This document shows positions 1-6,862 of a stretch of DNA of 10,560 nt, in pieces. Positions within the stretch are counted from its first letter, which is position 1. Every line of letters begins with the position of its first letter. The position numbers and the translations under genes were made by a program. Below the pieces are notes generated by a model. The model saw only the letters and a list, made by a program, of their open reading frames with translations, was not told the origin of the DNA and did no database searches. Source of the stretch: an uncultured Collinsella sp. (GTDB lineage Bacteria; Actinomycetota; Coriobacteriia; Coriobacteriales; Coriobacteriaceae); NCBI GenBank assembly GCA_900548495.1, contig URKT01000074.1, forward strand, positions 1 through 10,560, written 5' to 3'.

Positions 1-47
1 GAGATCTGCGCATGTCTCGTGGGCTCGGAGATGTGTATAAGAGACAG
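1..47. other. Illumina Nextera adapter (non-genomic)
   Basis: This stretch is sequencing-library DNA, not genome. Bases 14-47 match the 34-nt Nextera transposase read-2 adapter, ending in the mosaic-end sequence AGATGTGTATAAGAGACAG. Bases 1-5 (GAGAT) are the end of the P7 flow-cell oligo. Bases 6-13 (CTGCGCAT) sit exactly where the 8-nt i7 index belongs; from memory this is Nextera XT index N722. The order P7 end, index, read-2 adapter is the full library architecture, so chance similarity is excluded. Translation through it gives the spurious peptide MGSEMCIRDR at the start of the first open reading frame. Confidence 0.98.
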
Positions 48-693
48 GGGTATTGAGCCCGAGCTTCGTCCCGCCACGCACGACGTGCTGATCTCTCACT
101 GCTACATGCACGATGGTCACGGCGCCGTGGTCCTGGGTTCAGAGGCTGCCGGCGGCATCAAGGACCTTACCGTGAGCAAGTGCCTCTTTGAGCGCACCGA
201 CCGCGGCCTGCGCGTCAAGACCCGCCGCGGGCGCGGCAAGGATGCCGTCAACGAGGGCATTACCTTTGAGCACATTCGCATGGATGAGGTGCTCACGCCC
301 TTCGTGGTCAACTCCTTCTACTTCTGCGACAAGGACGGCAAGACCGATTACGTGCAGTCTCGCGAGACGCTGCCTGTCGACGACCGCACGCCCGGCTTTG
401 GTGCCACGACGTTTTGCGATATCGAGGCCACCAACTGCCATGCTGCCGCGGCCTATATCACGGGTCTGCCCGAGAGCAAGGTGACGCGTCTGACGTTCCA
501 AGACGTTCACGTGACCTTTGCCGACGATGCCGAGCCCTTTGTCCCGGCCATGGCCTGCGGCGTTGAGCCCATGGTGCGTCAGGGCATCATTGCGCAAAAC
601 GTCAAGGTGCTCGACCTGCAAAATGTGGTGATCGAGGGCCAGGACGGCGAGGAGCTGCAGCTCCAGAACGTCGACAAGGTTGTCCGTTCCTAA
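48..693 (+). CDS. Glycoside hydrolase family 28 (polygalacturonase-like), C-terminal part
   Basis: This is the 3' end of a GH28 gene; its start is lost at the contig end, where adapter is joined directly to coding sequence. About 214 genuine residues remain of a family usually 400-500 aa long. GH28 enzymes hydrolyse alpha-1,4-galacturonosyl bonds of pectin (some act on rhamnogalacturonan or xylogalacturonan) using a right-handed beta-helix. Visible signatures are the family's GHG motif (DGHGAVVLGSE) and the R-x-K substrate-binding motif (DRGLRVKTRRGRG), followed by beta-helix strands such as ITFEHIRM and LTFQDVHVTF. The upstream NTD and DD catalytic motifs would lie in the missing part. The ATG at base 19 is in adapter and must not be used. 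The signal peptide cannot be judged. Downstream esterase and GH105 genes support a pectin role. Polygalacturonase is the best guess; the exact linkage is not determined. Confidence 0.92.
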
Positions 694-708
694 CTCGGGT
701 TGATGACC

Positions 709-745
709 AGGGCTGCATTGTCGGATAAATCGGCAATGCAGCCCT
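709..745 (+). terminator. Hairpin after GH28 gene (weak terminator or processing stem)
   Basis: A perfect 12-bp inverted repeat (709-720 with 734-745, arms AGGGCTGCATTG and CAATGCAGCCCT) encloses a 13-nt loop. It lies 16 nt after the GH28 stop codon. Only two T's follow the stem, so it is not a classical intrinsic terminator. It may be a partial terminator, or a 3'-end stabilising stem that lowers expression of the downstream esterase genes relative to GH28. Confidence 0.5.
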
Positions 746-797
746 TGTGCGATACGGCCGTGTGCGCTGCGCTACGCATCATGGTGAAAGGGAATAC

Positions 798-1607
798 ATG
801 CTCAATAAAACGATTCCTGTCGGGGTCGATGGCTCGTCTGCCACGATTACGTCTTATGTTTTTGCCCCGACCGAAGATGCTTATGCTTTAAAACCGCTGC
901 CTGCAGTTGTGGTCGTGCCAGGAGGCGGCTACGATCACGTTTCGCCGCGCGAAGGCGAGCCGGTAGCGCTCCGTTTGTTGGCGATGGGCTACCAAGCGTT
1001 TGTGCTGAACTACTCGGTTGCTCCGGCTGTCTATCCGCTGGCATTGCAAGAACTCGCGCGGGCGGTCGATACCGTCCGAGGCCATGCGGCAGAGTACTGT
1101 GTCGATCCTGATCGGATTACGGTCATGGGTTTTTCGGCCGGTGGGCATCTAGTTGGCTTGCTCGGGGCGCTTTGGGACCAACCCTGGCTTGCAGAGTCGA
1201 TTGCGGCATCTCCTGAGTCGATTCGGCCTGACGCACTTTGCTTGGGCTATCCGGTCGTAAGCTCGGGGGCCTATGCTCATCGTGGTTCATTTGAACACCT
1301 AACGGGTGCCGATGGCGCTTTGGCTCAAAAGTTGTCGATCGAGAATATGGTGGGCGAGGGCTTCCCCCGTACGTTCTTGTGGCATACCGCCGAGGATGCA
1401 TCGGTACCAGTTCAAAATAGCCTCCTTCTTGCGCAGGCTCTTGCCGACCACGGGATTGGCTTTAGCCTACATGTCTTTCCGCATGGAAAGCATGGGGCAT
1501 CGCTCGCCACGGCCCTAACGGCATTTAAGGGCTGCGCCGAGCATATTCAGCCACAAGTTCAGGGCTGGCCTGAACAGTTCGCTTCCTGGGAGCGTGATGG
1601 ACGATGA
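798..1607 (+). CDS. Alpha/beta-hydrolase carbohydrate esterase (acetyl-esterase-like)
   Basis: This is a 269-aa alpha/beta-hydrolase of the esterase/lipase group that includes acetylxylan and pectin acetylesterase-like enzymes. It probably removes acetyl (or other acyl) groups from plant-cell-wall sugars. The oxyanion-hole motif PGGGY is at residues 41-45 and the nucleophile elbow GFSAGGH has Ser113. The likely acid is Asp200 (HTAEDASVP) and the likely histidine is His232 (FPHGKHGAS), giving a complete triad. The chosen ATG at 798 has AAAGGGA 5 nt upstream; an upstream in-frame ATG at 747 lies against the preceding hairpin and would add an unconserved-looking arginine-rich extension. No signal peptide or membrane segment is seen, so it is predicted cytoplasmic. 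Its TGA overlaps the next ATG by 4 bases (ATGA), indicating translational coupling to the methylesterase fusion. The exact acyl substrate is unknown. Confidence 0.88.
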   Translation: MLNKTIPVGVDGSSATITSYVFAPTEDAYALKPLPAVVVVPGGGYDHVSPREGEPVALRLLAMGYQAFVLNYSVAPAVYPLALQELARAVDTVRGHAAEYCVDPDRITVMGFSAGGHLVGLLGALWDQPWLAESIAASPESIRPDALCLGYPVVSSGAYAHRGSFEHLTGADGALAQKLSIENMVGEGFPRTFLWHTAEDASVPVQNSLLLAQALADHGIGFSLHVFPHGKHGASLATALTAFKGCAEHIQPQVQGWPEQFASWERDGR

Positions 1608-3769
1608 GCGAAAGTATCTATACGCTGCGCGTTTCGAGGGCTGCGGCAGGAGCGTATCCAACGATTTCCGATGCCTTGGCGGCAGCCGATCAGCTCTATC
1701 CGGATGCCGAGCAACCGGTGATGATTCGCGTCGATCCGGGCGAGTATCGCGAGCGGGTCGAGATTCATCGCTCGCATGTGACGATTGAGGGAGAGACGGC
1801 CGACAGCGTGCGTATCGTGGGCAGCCTGGGTGCCAAGATGCCTTCGGAGGACGGCTCGGGCGTGGACGGCACGCTCGGCACGTTTAGGACCTATACCGTT
1901 TTGGTCGATGCCGACGACGTACGGCTCGAGAACCTCACGATCGAAAACGATGCGGGCGATGGGCGCGAGGTCGGTCAGGCGATTGCCCTGTATGCCGATG
2001 GCGACCGTCTGGTTGTCGATGCCTGCTGCATTAAGGGGCACCAGGACACACTGTTTTTGGGTCCGCTGCCGCCGCATGAGGCCAAACCGGGCGGGTTTAT
2101 AGGACCCAAACAGTATGCGCCGCGCCGGGTGGGGCGCCAGTATTTTCGACGTTGCCGGATCGAGGGCGATGTCGACTTTATCTTTGGCGGCGCGCGTGCC
2201 TACTTTGAGGGGTGCGAGATTCGCTCGCTCAATCGCGATATGGATGTCAACGGGTATGTAACGGCAGCCTCCACGCCTAAAGGCGAGCCGTACGGATTTG
2301 TGTTCCACGGCTGTTCGTTTACAGCTCCGGATGGCGTGGCGCCGGATTCGGTCTACCTGGGTCGTCCTTGGCGCGAATGGGCGCAAACTGTGCTGATCGA
2401 TTGCTGGCTGGGGCGACATATCAAGCGCGAAGGCTGGTGGGATTGGAATAAGCCGGCGGCGCACAGCTGCGCGCAGTATGCTGGCGCAATCCTGCATGGG
2501 CCGGCGGGTGATACTACCGACTGGGTGCCGTGGGCAAATAAACTCGATGTGATGGCTGCCGCCGGGTACGCTCGCGAGCAGGTGCTTGCCGGTGGGGATG
2601 GCTGGGATCCCGAGGGCGGCGACGGTGATGCGGTTGAGACGGCTGGGCTATCTGCCAATGGCCGCACCGTGCACATCGAGACGTACTGCGAAGACGAGCC
2701 TGCGCTGCGTGCCCGGCTGAAGCGCGAGGGACGTTCGGCTGCTTTTACGGGCAAGACTCCTGCAGATTTTGAGGCGTGGAAGATTGCGACCAGGACTCGT
2801 CTGTACGATGTTTTGGGCCTTTCGCTTATGGACCGCGTCCCGATTGAGATTCGTGAGCTCAGCCGCGTGCGGGTTGCCGGCGGCATCGTGCGCACCCATG
2901 CGATGCTGCAGGTGGAGCGCGACGTTTGGATGCCGTTCTACCTGCTCGAGCCGCAGTCGCCTAAGCTCGATGCGTGCGGCCGCAAGTGTTGCTATATCTG
3001 CCCGCATGGCCATCAGGGAGCGGGTGCTGCAAGCGTAGCCGGTGTTGCGGGCGTGCCGGCGGTCGATGATGCCGTGCGTAAGTTCAATTACGACTACGGT
3101 CTGCGTTTGGCACGCATGGGTTACGTGACCGTCTGCCCCGACGCACGCGGTTGGGGATACCGTCGTGACTGGAAGGGCCAGGGCGATGACGAGAACAGCT
3201 TTCTGCGCGGCACGTGCCTAAACCAGGCGCGCATGGCCGAGCCGCTGGGACTTACCGTTGCGGGTCTCAACGCCTGGGATAACATGCGTCTGATCGATTA
3301 CCTAGAGGCGCGCGGCGACATTGCCATGGACGACCTGGGCTGTTTTGGCTTTTCGGGCGGCGGATACATGACGCTGTATCTGGCGGCGCTCGACCCACGC
3401 GTATGCAAGACGTTTGTCTCGGGCTACCTGTACGGTGTCGATGATTCGCTGCTGCACCTCAACGGCAATTGCAGCTGCAACTACACACCCGGACTTTGGC
3501 GCTTGCTCGACATGGGCGATATTGCCTCGCTTATTGCGCCACGCCCGCTGTTGGTGCAGAGCTGCGAAGAGGATCATCTGAACGGTTCGCGCGGGCTGAA
3601 AAATGTTGACGAGCAGCTCGAGATCGTGCGCGATGCCTACAAGTTACTGGGTCGCAGAGATGGCCTGCGGCACGAGGTGTGTCCGGGTGAACACCATCTG
3701 GGCGTGACACATCTTGCCGAGGATATCGAATGGCTCGATTCGCACGTTGCGGAATGCGCCCGTGCATAG
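1604..3769 (+). CDS. Bifunctional CE8 pectin methylesterase / alpha/beta-hydrolase fusion
   Basis: This 721-aa two-domain esterase has a CE8 pectinesterase at about residues 5-335, which demethylates galacturonate carboxyls. All family motifs are present: GQAIALY (Gln125), GHQDTLF (Gln147, Asp148), GDVDFIFG (Asp191) and LGRPW (Arg254, Trp256). An insert of about 25 residues (152-177) sits between the second and third motifs. A glycine/acid-rich linker (about 328-352) joins it to an alpha/beta hydrolase (about 355-721) with an HGH motif (468-470), nucleophile GFSGGG (Ser584), probable acid Asp657 (CEEDHLN) and His697/698 (PGEHHLG). This half resembles acetylxylan-esterase/dienelactone-hydrolase-type enzymes. 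It could be a pectin deacetylase or a second methylesterase (some alpha/beta hydrolases, such as the CE19 type, demethylate pectin). There is no signal peptide, whereas most CE8 enzymes are secreted, so it probably works on imported oligosaccharides. The start overlaps the upstream stop; GGGAG lies 11 nt before it. Domain assignments are firm; the second activity is inferred. Confidence 0.93.
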   Translation: MSESIYTLRVSRAAAGAYPTISDALAAADQLYPDAEQPVMIRVDPGEYRERVEIHRSHVTIEGETADSVRIVGSLGAKMPSEDGSGVDGTLGTFRTYTVLVDADDVRLENLTIENDAGDGREVGQAIALYADGDRLVVDACCIKGHQDTLFLGPLPPHEAKPGGFIGPKQYAPRRVGRQYFRRCRIEGDVDFIFGGARAYFEGCEIRSLNRDMDVNGYVTAASTPKGEPYGFVFHGCSFTAPDGVAPDSVYLGRPWREWAQTVLIDCWLGRHIKREGWWDWNKPAAHSCAQYAGAILHGPAGDTTDWVPWANKLDVMAAAGYAREQVLAGGDGWDPEGGDGDAVETAGLSANGRTVHIETYCEDEPALRARLKREGRSAAFTGKTPADFEAWKIATRTRLYDVLGLSLMDRVPIEIRELSRVRVAGGIVRTHAMLQVERDVWMPFYLLEPQSPKLDACGRKCCYICPHGHQGAGAASVAGVAGVPAVDDAVRKFNYDYGLRLARMGYVTVCPDARGWGYRRDWKGQGDDENSFLRGTCLNQARMAEPLGLTVAGLNAWDNMRLIDYLEARGDIAMDDLGCFGFSGGGYMTLYLAALDPRVCKTFVSGYLYGVDDSLLHLNGNCSCNYTPGLWRLLDMGDIASLIAPRPLLVQSCEEDHLNGSRGLKNVDEQLEIVRDAYKLLGRRDGLRHEVCPGEHHLGVTHLAEDIEWLDSHVAECARA

Positions 3770-3838
3770 CCCCTCGGCATGCTGCGAATAAACGGTACGT
3801 TCCTGTATGACCGCCGATGGGCGGATGAGGAGAAGATT

Positions 3839-4507
3839 ATGGAAACGAAGAGTTTGAGTGAATCGACCATTTGCTGCTTTGGCGACTCAACGACCTGGGG
3901 CGACAACGGCTGCGGTGGGGGAGGCAACGACATCTCGTGGACCTCGCATTTGGGCGCGTTGCTGGGAGGCGCGGTCGTCGAGAACTTTGGCATCAAGGGT
4001 TCGCGTATCGCCATCAAGGCCGACCGTACCGATTCGTTTGTCGAGCGCCTTGACGGTATCGACGATGCGGCCGATATCTACATCGTCTTTGGCGGCGTCA
4101 ACGACTTTAGCCGCAACGTGCCGCTTGGAGAGCTCGGCAGCACGGACGTGCATGAGTTCTATGGTGCACTCGATTACCTGATCCGTACCATCACGGCGCG
4201 CTCGCCTCGGGCAAAGCTCGTGTTTATGACGCCGTGCAAGACGAGCGGCAAGCACGAGAAGGATATCCCGGCAAGCGACGAGCTCAACCACCTGGGGTTG
4301 ACGCAGGTCGCCTACGTGCGAGCGATGCTCGAGGTCTGCGACCGCTACTCCGTGCCGGTGATTGACCTGTATGCGCAAAGCGGTATCAGCCCGTTTTTGC
4401 CGGAGCACCGCGAGCTCTATATGCCGGACGGTCTGCATTACAGTCCTGCCGGCTATGAGCGCCTGGCGCATCGCATCGCCGCGGGTCTCACCGCCGTTTG
4501 CCGCTAA
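3839..4507 (+). CDS. SGNH/GDSL-family esterase (probable carbohydrate acetylesterase)
   Basis: This is a 222-aa SGNH hydrolase, a flavodoxin-like esterase fold that often deacetylates plant polysaccharides (rhamnogalacturonan acetylesterases of CE12 are relatives). The four blocks are visible: nucleophile Ser17 in CCFGDST, Gly54 in FGIKGSR, Asn88 in FGGVNDF, and the Asp197/His200 pair in PDGLHYSP. The start at 3839 is preferred because AGGAG (3828-3832) lies 6 nt upstream; an in-frame ATG at 3779 would add 20 residues across this ribosome-binding site. There is no N-terminal signal peptide, so it is probably cytoplasmic. It follows the methylesterase fusion after 69 bp with no obvious terminator, so it is likely in the same transcript. 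Removal of acetyl groups from rhamnogalacturonan or galacturonan oligosaccharides is inferred from context; lipid or peptidoglycan substrates cannot be excluded. Confidence 0.87.
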   Translation: METKSLSESTICCFGDSTTWGDNGCGGGGNDISWTSHLGALLGGAVVENFGIKGSRIAIKADRTDSFVERLDGIDDAADIYIVFGGVNDFSRNVPLGELGSTDVHEFYGALDYLIRTITARSPRAKLVFMTPCKTSGKHEKDIPASDELNHLGLTQVAYVRAMLEVCDRYSVPVIDLYAQSGISPFLPEHRELYMPDGLHYSPAGYERLAHRIAAGLTAVCR

Positions 4508-4521
4508 AAGTCTGCCGTTCG

Positions 4522-4559
4522 CGAGGAATATAGGGTTAACGTTCACCCTATATTCCTCG
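4522..4559. promoter_or_regulatory. 38-bp near-perfect palindrome, probable operator (LacI-like) or hairpin
   Basis: Arms 4522-4536 (CGAGGAATATAGGGT) and 4545-4559 (ACCCTATATTCCTCG) are exact reverse complements. The 8-nt centre TAACGTTC has only its outer pair mismatched, so 36 of 38 bases obey dyad symmetry about 4540/4541. The core GGGTTAACGTTCACCC has the central CG and flanking A/T pattern of LacI-family operators. It lies between the SGNH stop and the GH105 start. As RNA it could also form a 15-bp stem and act as a transcript end, but no T-run follows, which favours a protein-binding site. Confidence 0.65.
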
Positions 4560-4566
4560 TTCGCGT

Positions 4567-4572
4567 TACACT
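4567..4572 (+). promoter_or_regulatory. Candidate -10 element for the GH105 operon
   Basis: TACACT is a plausible sigma-70-type -10 box, with TTCACC (4542-4547) as a poor -35 at a wide 19-bp spacing. A start near 4579 would put the second operator-like site across the transcription start and the palindrome across the -35 region, as expected for a repressed promoter. This is inferred from position and weak consensus matches only. Confidence 0.35.
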
Positions 4573-4573
4573 A

Positions 4574-4589
4574 GGGGTAACGTTCACCT
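4574..4589. promoter_or_regulatory. Second operator-like repeat upstream of GH105
   Basis: GGGGTAACGTTCACCT repeats the core of the palindrome centred at 4540.5 (GGGTTAACGTTCACCC), with 13 of 16 positions identical. The copies have the same orientation and centres 41 bp apart, close to four helical turns, so two regulator dimers could bind on one face of the DNA. By itself this copy is a weaker dyad. It lies 25 bp before the GH105 start codon. Confidence 0.55.
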
Positions 4590-4614
4590 ATCGTTTATGT
4601 CAGAGGGGACAGCA

Positions 4615-5853
4615 ATGGGTTGCAATCAAATCCTGGACCGTTATATCGAGCAGTTGATCGAAACCTCTACGCCGCAGGCGCCGGCTTGGAATATCGAAAA
4701 GATTCGCGCCGGCAAGGAGAACACCTGGAACTATATCGACGGCTGCATGATCAAGGCGCTCATCGAGCTGTACGAGATCACGGGTGAGCAGCGCTACCTG
4801 ACCTTTGCCGATGACTACATCGATTTCTTTGTCCAGGACGACGGTACCATCAAGCATTACAACCCGCAGGAGTACAACCTCGATAACGTCAATGCGGGCA
4901 AGACCCTCTACAAGCTCTATGACCTGGTGGGCAAGCCCAAGTACCGTGCCGCCATGGACACCATCTACCGCCAGCTCGAGACCCAGCCGCGCACCAAAGA
5001 AGGCGTGTTTTGGCACAAGGCCGTCTATCCCAACCAGATCTGGCTCGATGGCATGTATATGGCCCAGCCGTTCTACATGCAGTACGAGCTGAGCTTCCAC
5101 AACCGTCGTGCCTGCTCGGACAGCTTCCATATGTTCCAGGTCGTGCATGACCTGATGCGCAACCCCCTCAACGGTCTGTACTATCACGCTTACGACGCGA
5201 GCCGCAAACAGTTCTGGTGCGACCCGGTCACCGGCCTTTCGGCTAACTTCTGGCTGCGCGCCGAGGGCTGGTTTGCCATGGCGCTCATCGACACCTGGGA
5301 GCTTATGCCGCCTTCGATGTCGGCCGAGAAGGACGAGATCCGCAAGATGTTCCACGATCTGATCGACGCCATGCTGCCGTATCAGGACGAGAAGACCGGC
5401 ATGTGGCACCAGGTCATCAACCTGCCCAATATCGCTCCTAACTACCTGGAGGAGTCGGGCAGCGCCATCTTTGCCAACGCCATCATGAAGGGCGTGCGTC
5501 TGGGCGTGCTGGGCGAGCGTTACTACCAGTACGGCCGTCGCGCCTTCGACGGCATCTGCGAGACCTGCCTGTCCGAGCATGATGGGCAGCTGGCGCTCGA
5601 CAACATCTGCCTGGTTGCGGGCTTGGGAAACACCGCGCACCGCGAGGGCACGTTTGATTACTACATGAGCGAGCCCGTGGTCAAAAATGATGCAAAGGGT
5701 GTGGCGCCGCTGGTGCTTGCCTATATCGAGACCATGCATCACGACAAGCTGGCCGGTAAGCGCGATCCGCTCGCCCCCTCGGGCGTGTGCTCCATCGAGG
5801 ACCCGTTTGGCGGATACACCCCGGGCATCAACGCTCATAAGGGATGTGAATAA
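4615..5853 (+). CDS. GH105 unsaturated rhamnogalacturonyl/galacturonyl hydrolase
   Basis: This 412-aa GH105 enzyme is of the YteR/YesR type. The family cleaves the unsaturated 4-deoxyuronate from the non-reducing end of pectin-lyase products by a hydration mechanism in an (alpha/alpha)6 barrel; the product rearranges to 5-keto-4-deoxyuronate. Matching features are WNYIDG (38-43), the YNLDNVNAGKTL segment (87-98), and the signature NQIWLDGMYMAQPF with the general acid/base Asp145, plus FWLRAEGWFAMAL (212-224). The length is slightly above the usual 370-390 aa. ATG 4615 is chosen over the in-frame ATG 4597 because AGAGGGG (4602-4608) lies between them at good distance. No signal peptide is seen, so it acts in the cytoplasm on imported oligosaccharides. 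It is preceded by two operator-like sites and followed 1 nt later by the TIM-barrel gene, an evident operon. Its presence implies a polysaccharide lyase elsewhere in the genome. Preference for rhamnogalacturonan or galacturonan products is not decided. Confidence 0.94.
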   Translation: MGCNQILDRYIEQLIETSTPQAPAWNIEKIRAGKENTWNYIDGCMIKALIELYEITGEQRYLTFADDYIDFFVQDDGTIKHYNPQEYNLDNVNAGKTLYKLYDLVGKPKYRAAMDTIYRQLETQPRTKEGVFWHKAVYPNQIWLDGMYMAQPFYMQYELSFHNRRACSDSFHMFQVVHDLMRNPLNGLYYHAYDASRKQFWCDPVTGLSANFWLRAEGWFAMALIDTWELMPPSMSAEKDEIRKMFHDLIDAMLPYQDEKTGMWHQVINLPNIAPNYLEESGSAIFANAIMKGVRLGVLGERYYQYGRRAFDGICETCLSEHDGQLALDNICLVAGLGNTAHREGTFDYYMSEPVVKNDAKGVAPLVLAYIETMHHDKLAGKRDPLAPSGVCSIEDPFGGYTPGINAHKGCE

Positions 5854-5854
5854 C

Positions 5855-6760
5855 GTGGGGGCTATTACTCCGGGCGTACGTTTGCACGACCTTCCGCAGG
5901 GAACCGTCGAGGAACGCATTCGCATGGCGGGAGAGCTGGGCTTTTCGTGCATTCAGCTGCCGAGCAAGGTGCTCTACGCATCGATGGGGATCGATCGAGG
6001 CGGCCTGACCCGCGAGCTTGCCGACCATTTGCGTGCGGTGCTCGACGAGGCGGGCATTTCGGTCGCCGTGCTCGGCTGCTATAAGAATCTGGCGACGCCC
6101 GATCGCCAACAGCTCATGGATAACTTTGCCGAGTACGAGGCGTGCTTGAACTTTGCCCAGATGCTCGGCGGATGCCCGGTGGGTACCGAGACCGGTCGCC
6201 CCAATGCGCAGAACCGCGTTGCTGACGACCGCACGACTGATGAGGCACTCGAGGCTTTTATGGACGGACTCGCACACGTCTGCGATCGGGCCGAGGCCGT
6301 GGGCGGGCAAATACTGATCGAGCCCGGTTGGAACGAGACGGTTAATACGCCGGATCGCTGCCGTGAGGTGCTGGAGCGCGTCTCGAGCCCGTCGCTCGGC
6401 GTGATCTACGACCCAGTGTCGCTGCTGCACCCCAGCGTTGTTGACGAAGCGCAGGAAATCACAGCGCGCATGCTCTACTTATGCGGCAGTAAGATCCGCG
6501 TGCTGCACGCCAAGGATTTTGAGGTCGTTGATAACGAGGACGAAGCCGGATGGTGCGACGGTACGGGTTCACGCCTGGTGTGCCACGGCGTGGGCGAGAC
6601 GGGTCGCTATGACTTTGAGCCCGTGGTGGCCTGGGCTGCCGCCGCCTGCCCTGGGATTCCCTGCGTGGTCGAGAACAGCGTGCCGGCGACGGCGGCTGAC
6701 TGCCTGGCGACACTCGAGCACATGTCCGCTCGCTGCGGGGCTTCGCATCGCGAGTTATAG
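5855..6760 (+). CDS. Sugar phosphate isomerase/epimerase-like TIM-barrel protein
   Basis: This 301-aa protein is of the xylose-isomerase-like TIM-barrel (AP endonuclease 2) superfamily, which includes sugar isomerases, epimerases and inosose dehydratases. The four metal ligands of the fold are visible at strand ends: Glu156 (ILIEPGWN), Asp186 (VIYDPVSL), His218 (VLHAKD) and Glu273 (CVVENS). The start is GTG 5855, with AAGGGA (5839-5844) 10 nt upstream inside the end of GH105; no ATG fits this position. Only 1 nt separates it from the GH105 stop, so the two are translationally linked and it should act on a product of the same pathway, for example isomerising or epimerising a uronate or keto-uronate. 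That substrate is an inference from context; members of this superfamily cannot be assigned by motif alone. It appears soluble and cytoplasmic. Confidence 0.85.
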   Translation: MGAITPGVRLHDLPQGTVEERIRMAGELGFSCIQLPSKVLYASMGIDRGGLTRELADHLRAVLDEAGISVAVLGCYKNLATPDRQQLMDNFAEYEACLNFAQMLGGCPVGTETGRPNAQNRVADDRTTDEALEAFMDGLAHVCDRAEAVGGQILIEPGWNETVNTPDRCREVLERVSSPSLGVIYDPVSLLHPSVVDEAQEITARMLYLCGSKIRVLHAKDFEVVDNEDEAGWCDGTGSRLVCHGVGETGRYDFEPVVAWAAAACPGIPCVVENSVPATAADCLATLEHMSARCGASHREL

Positions 6761-6799
6761 CATTGGCTTTTGCCGTGTCGGCAGATTGAGATTACCTGT

Positions 6800-6836
6800 A
6801 TGGGGCGGCGGTGAAGGGTCTTTATCGTCGCCCCAT
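6800..6836 (+). terminator. Hairpin between TIM-barrel and oxidoreductase genes
   Basis: An 11-bp stem (ATGGGGCGGCG, 6800-6810, with CGTCGCCCCAT, 6826-6836; one G-U pair) closes a 15-nt loop. It lies in the 102-bp gap after the TIM-barrel gene and 26 bp before the next start. No T-run follows on the plus strand, so it is a weak terminator candidate or a 5'-leader structure for the next gene. I see no known riboswitch pattern. Confidence 0.4.
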
Positions 6837-6862
6837 TGGATTGCATTAAAAAGGGGAGTTGC

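Noticed and set aside
19..48. ATG start of the first open reading frame (MGSEMCIRDR)
   Set aside because: These codons are read from Nextera adapter, so they are not part of any gene.
139..621. 160-aa minus-strand open frame opposite GH28
   Set aside because: It is a shadow of the GH28 gene caused by high-GC codon bias; no recognisable family motif.
1559..2497. 312-aa minus-strand open frame opposite the methylesterase domain
   Set aside because: The plus strand carries all CE8 motifs; the opposite frame has low-complexity, Arg/His/Ala-rich sequence without a domain.
3811..3824. Five-bp CCGCC/GGCGG stem before the SGNH ribosome-binding site
   Set aside because: Too short to be distinguished from chance in GC-rich DNA, and no T-run follows.
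4600..5952. 450-aa minus-strand open frame opposite GH105
   Set aside because: Long only because GC-rich codons rarely give stops on that strand; GH105 on the plus strand is unambiguous.
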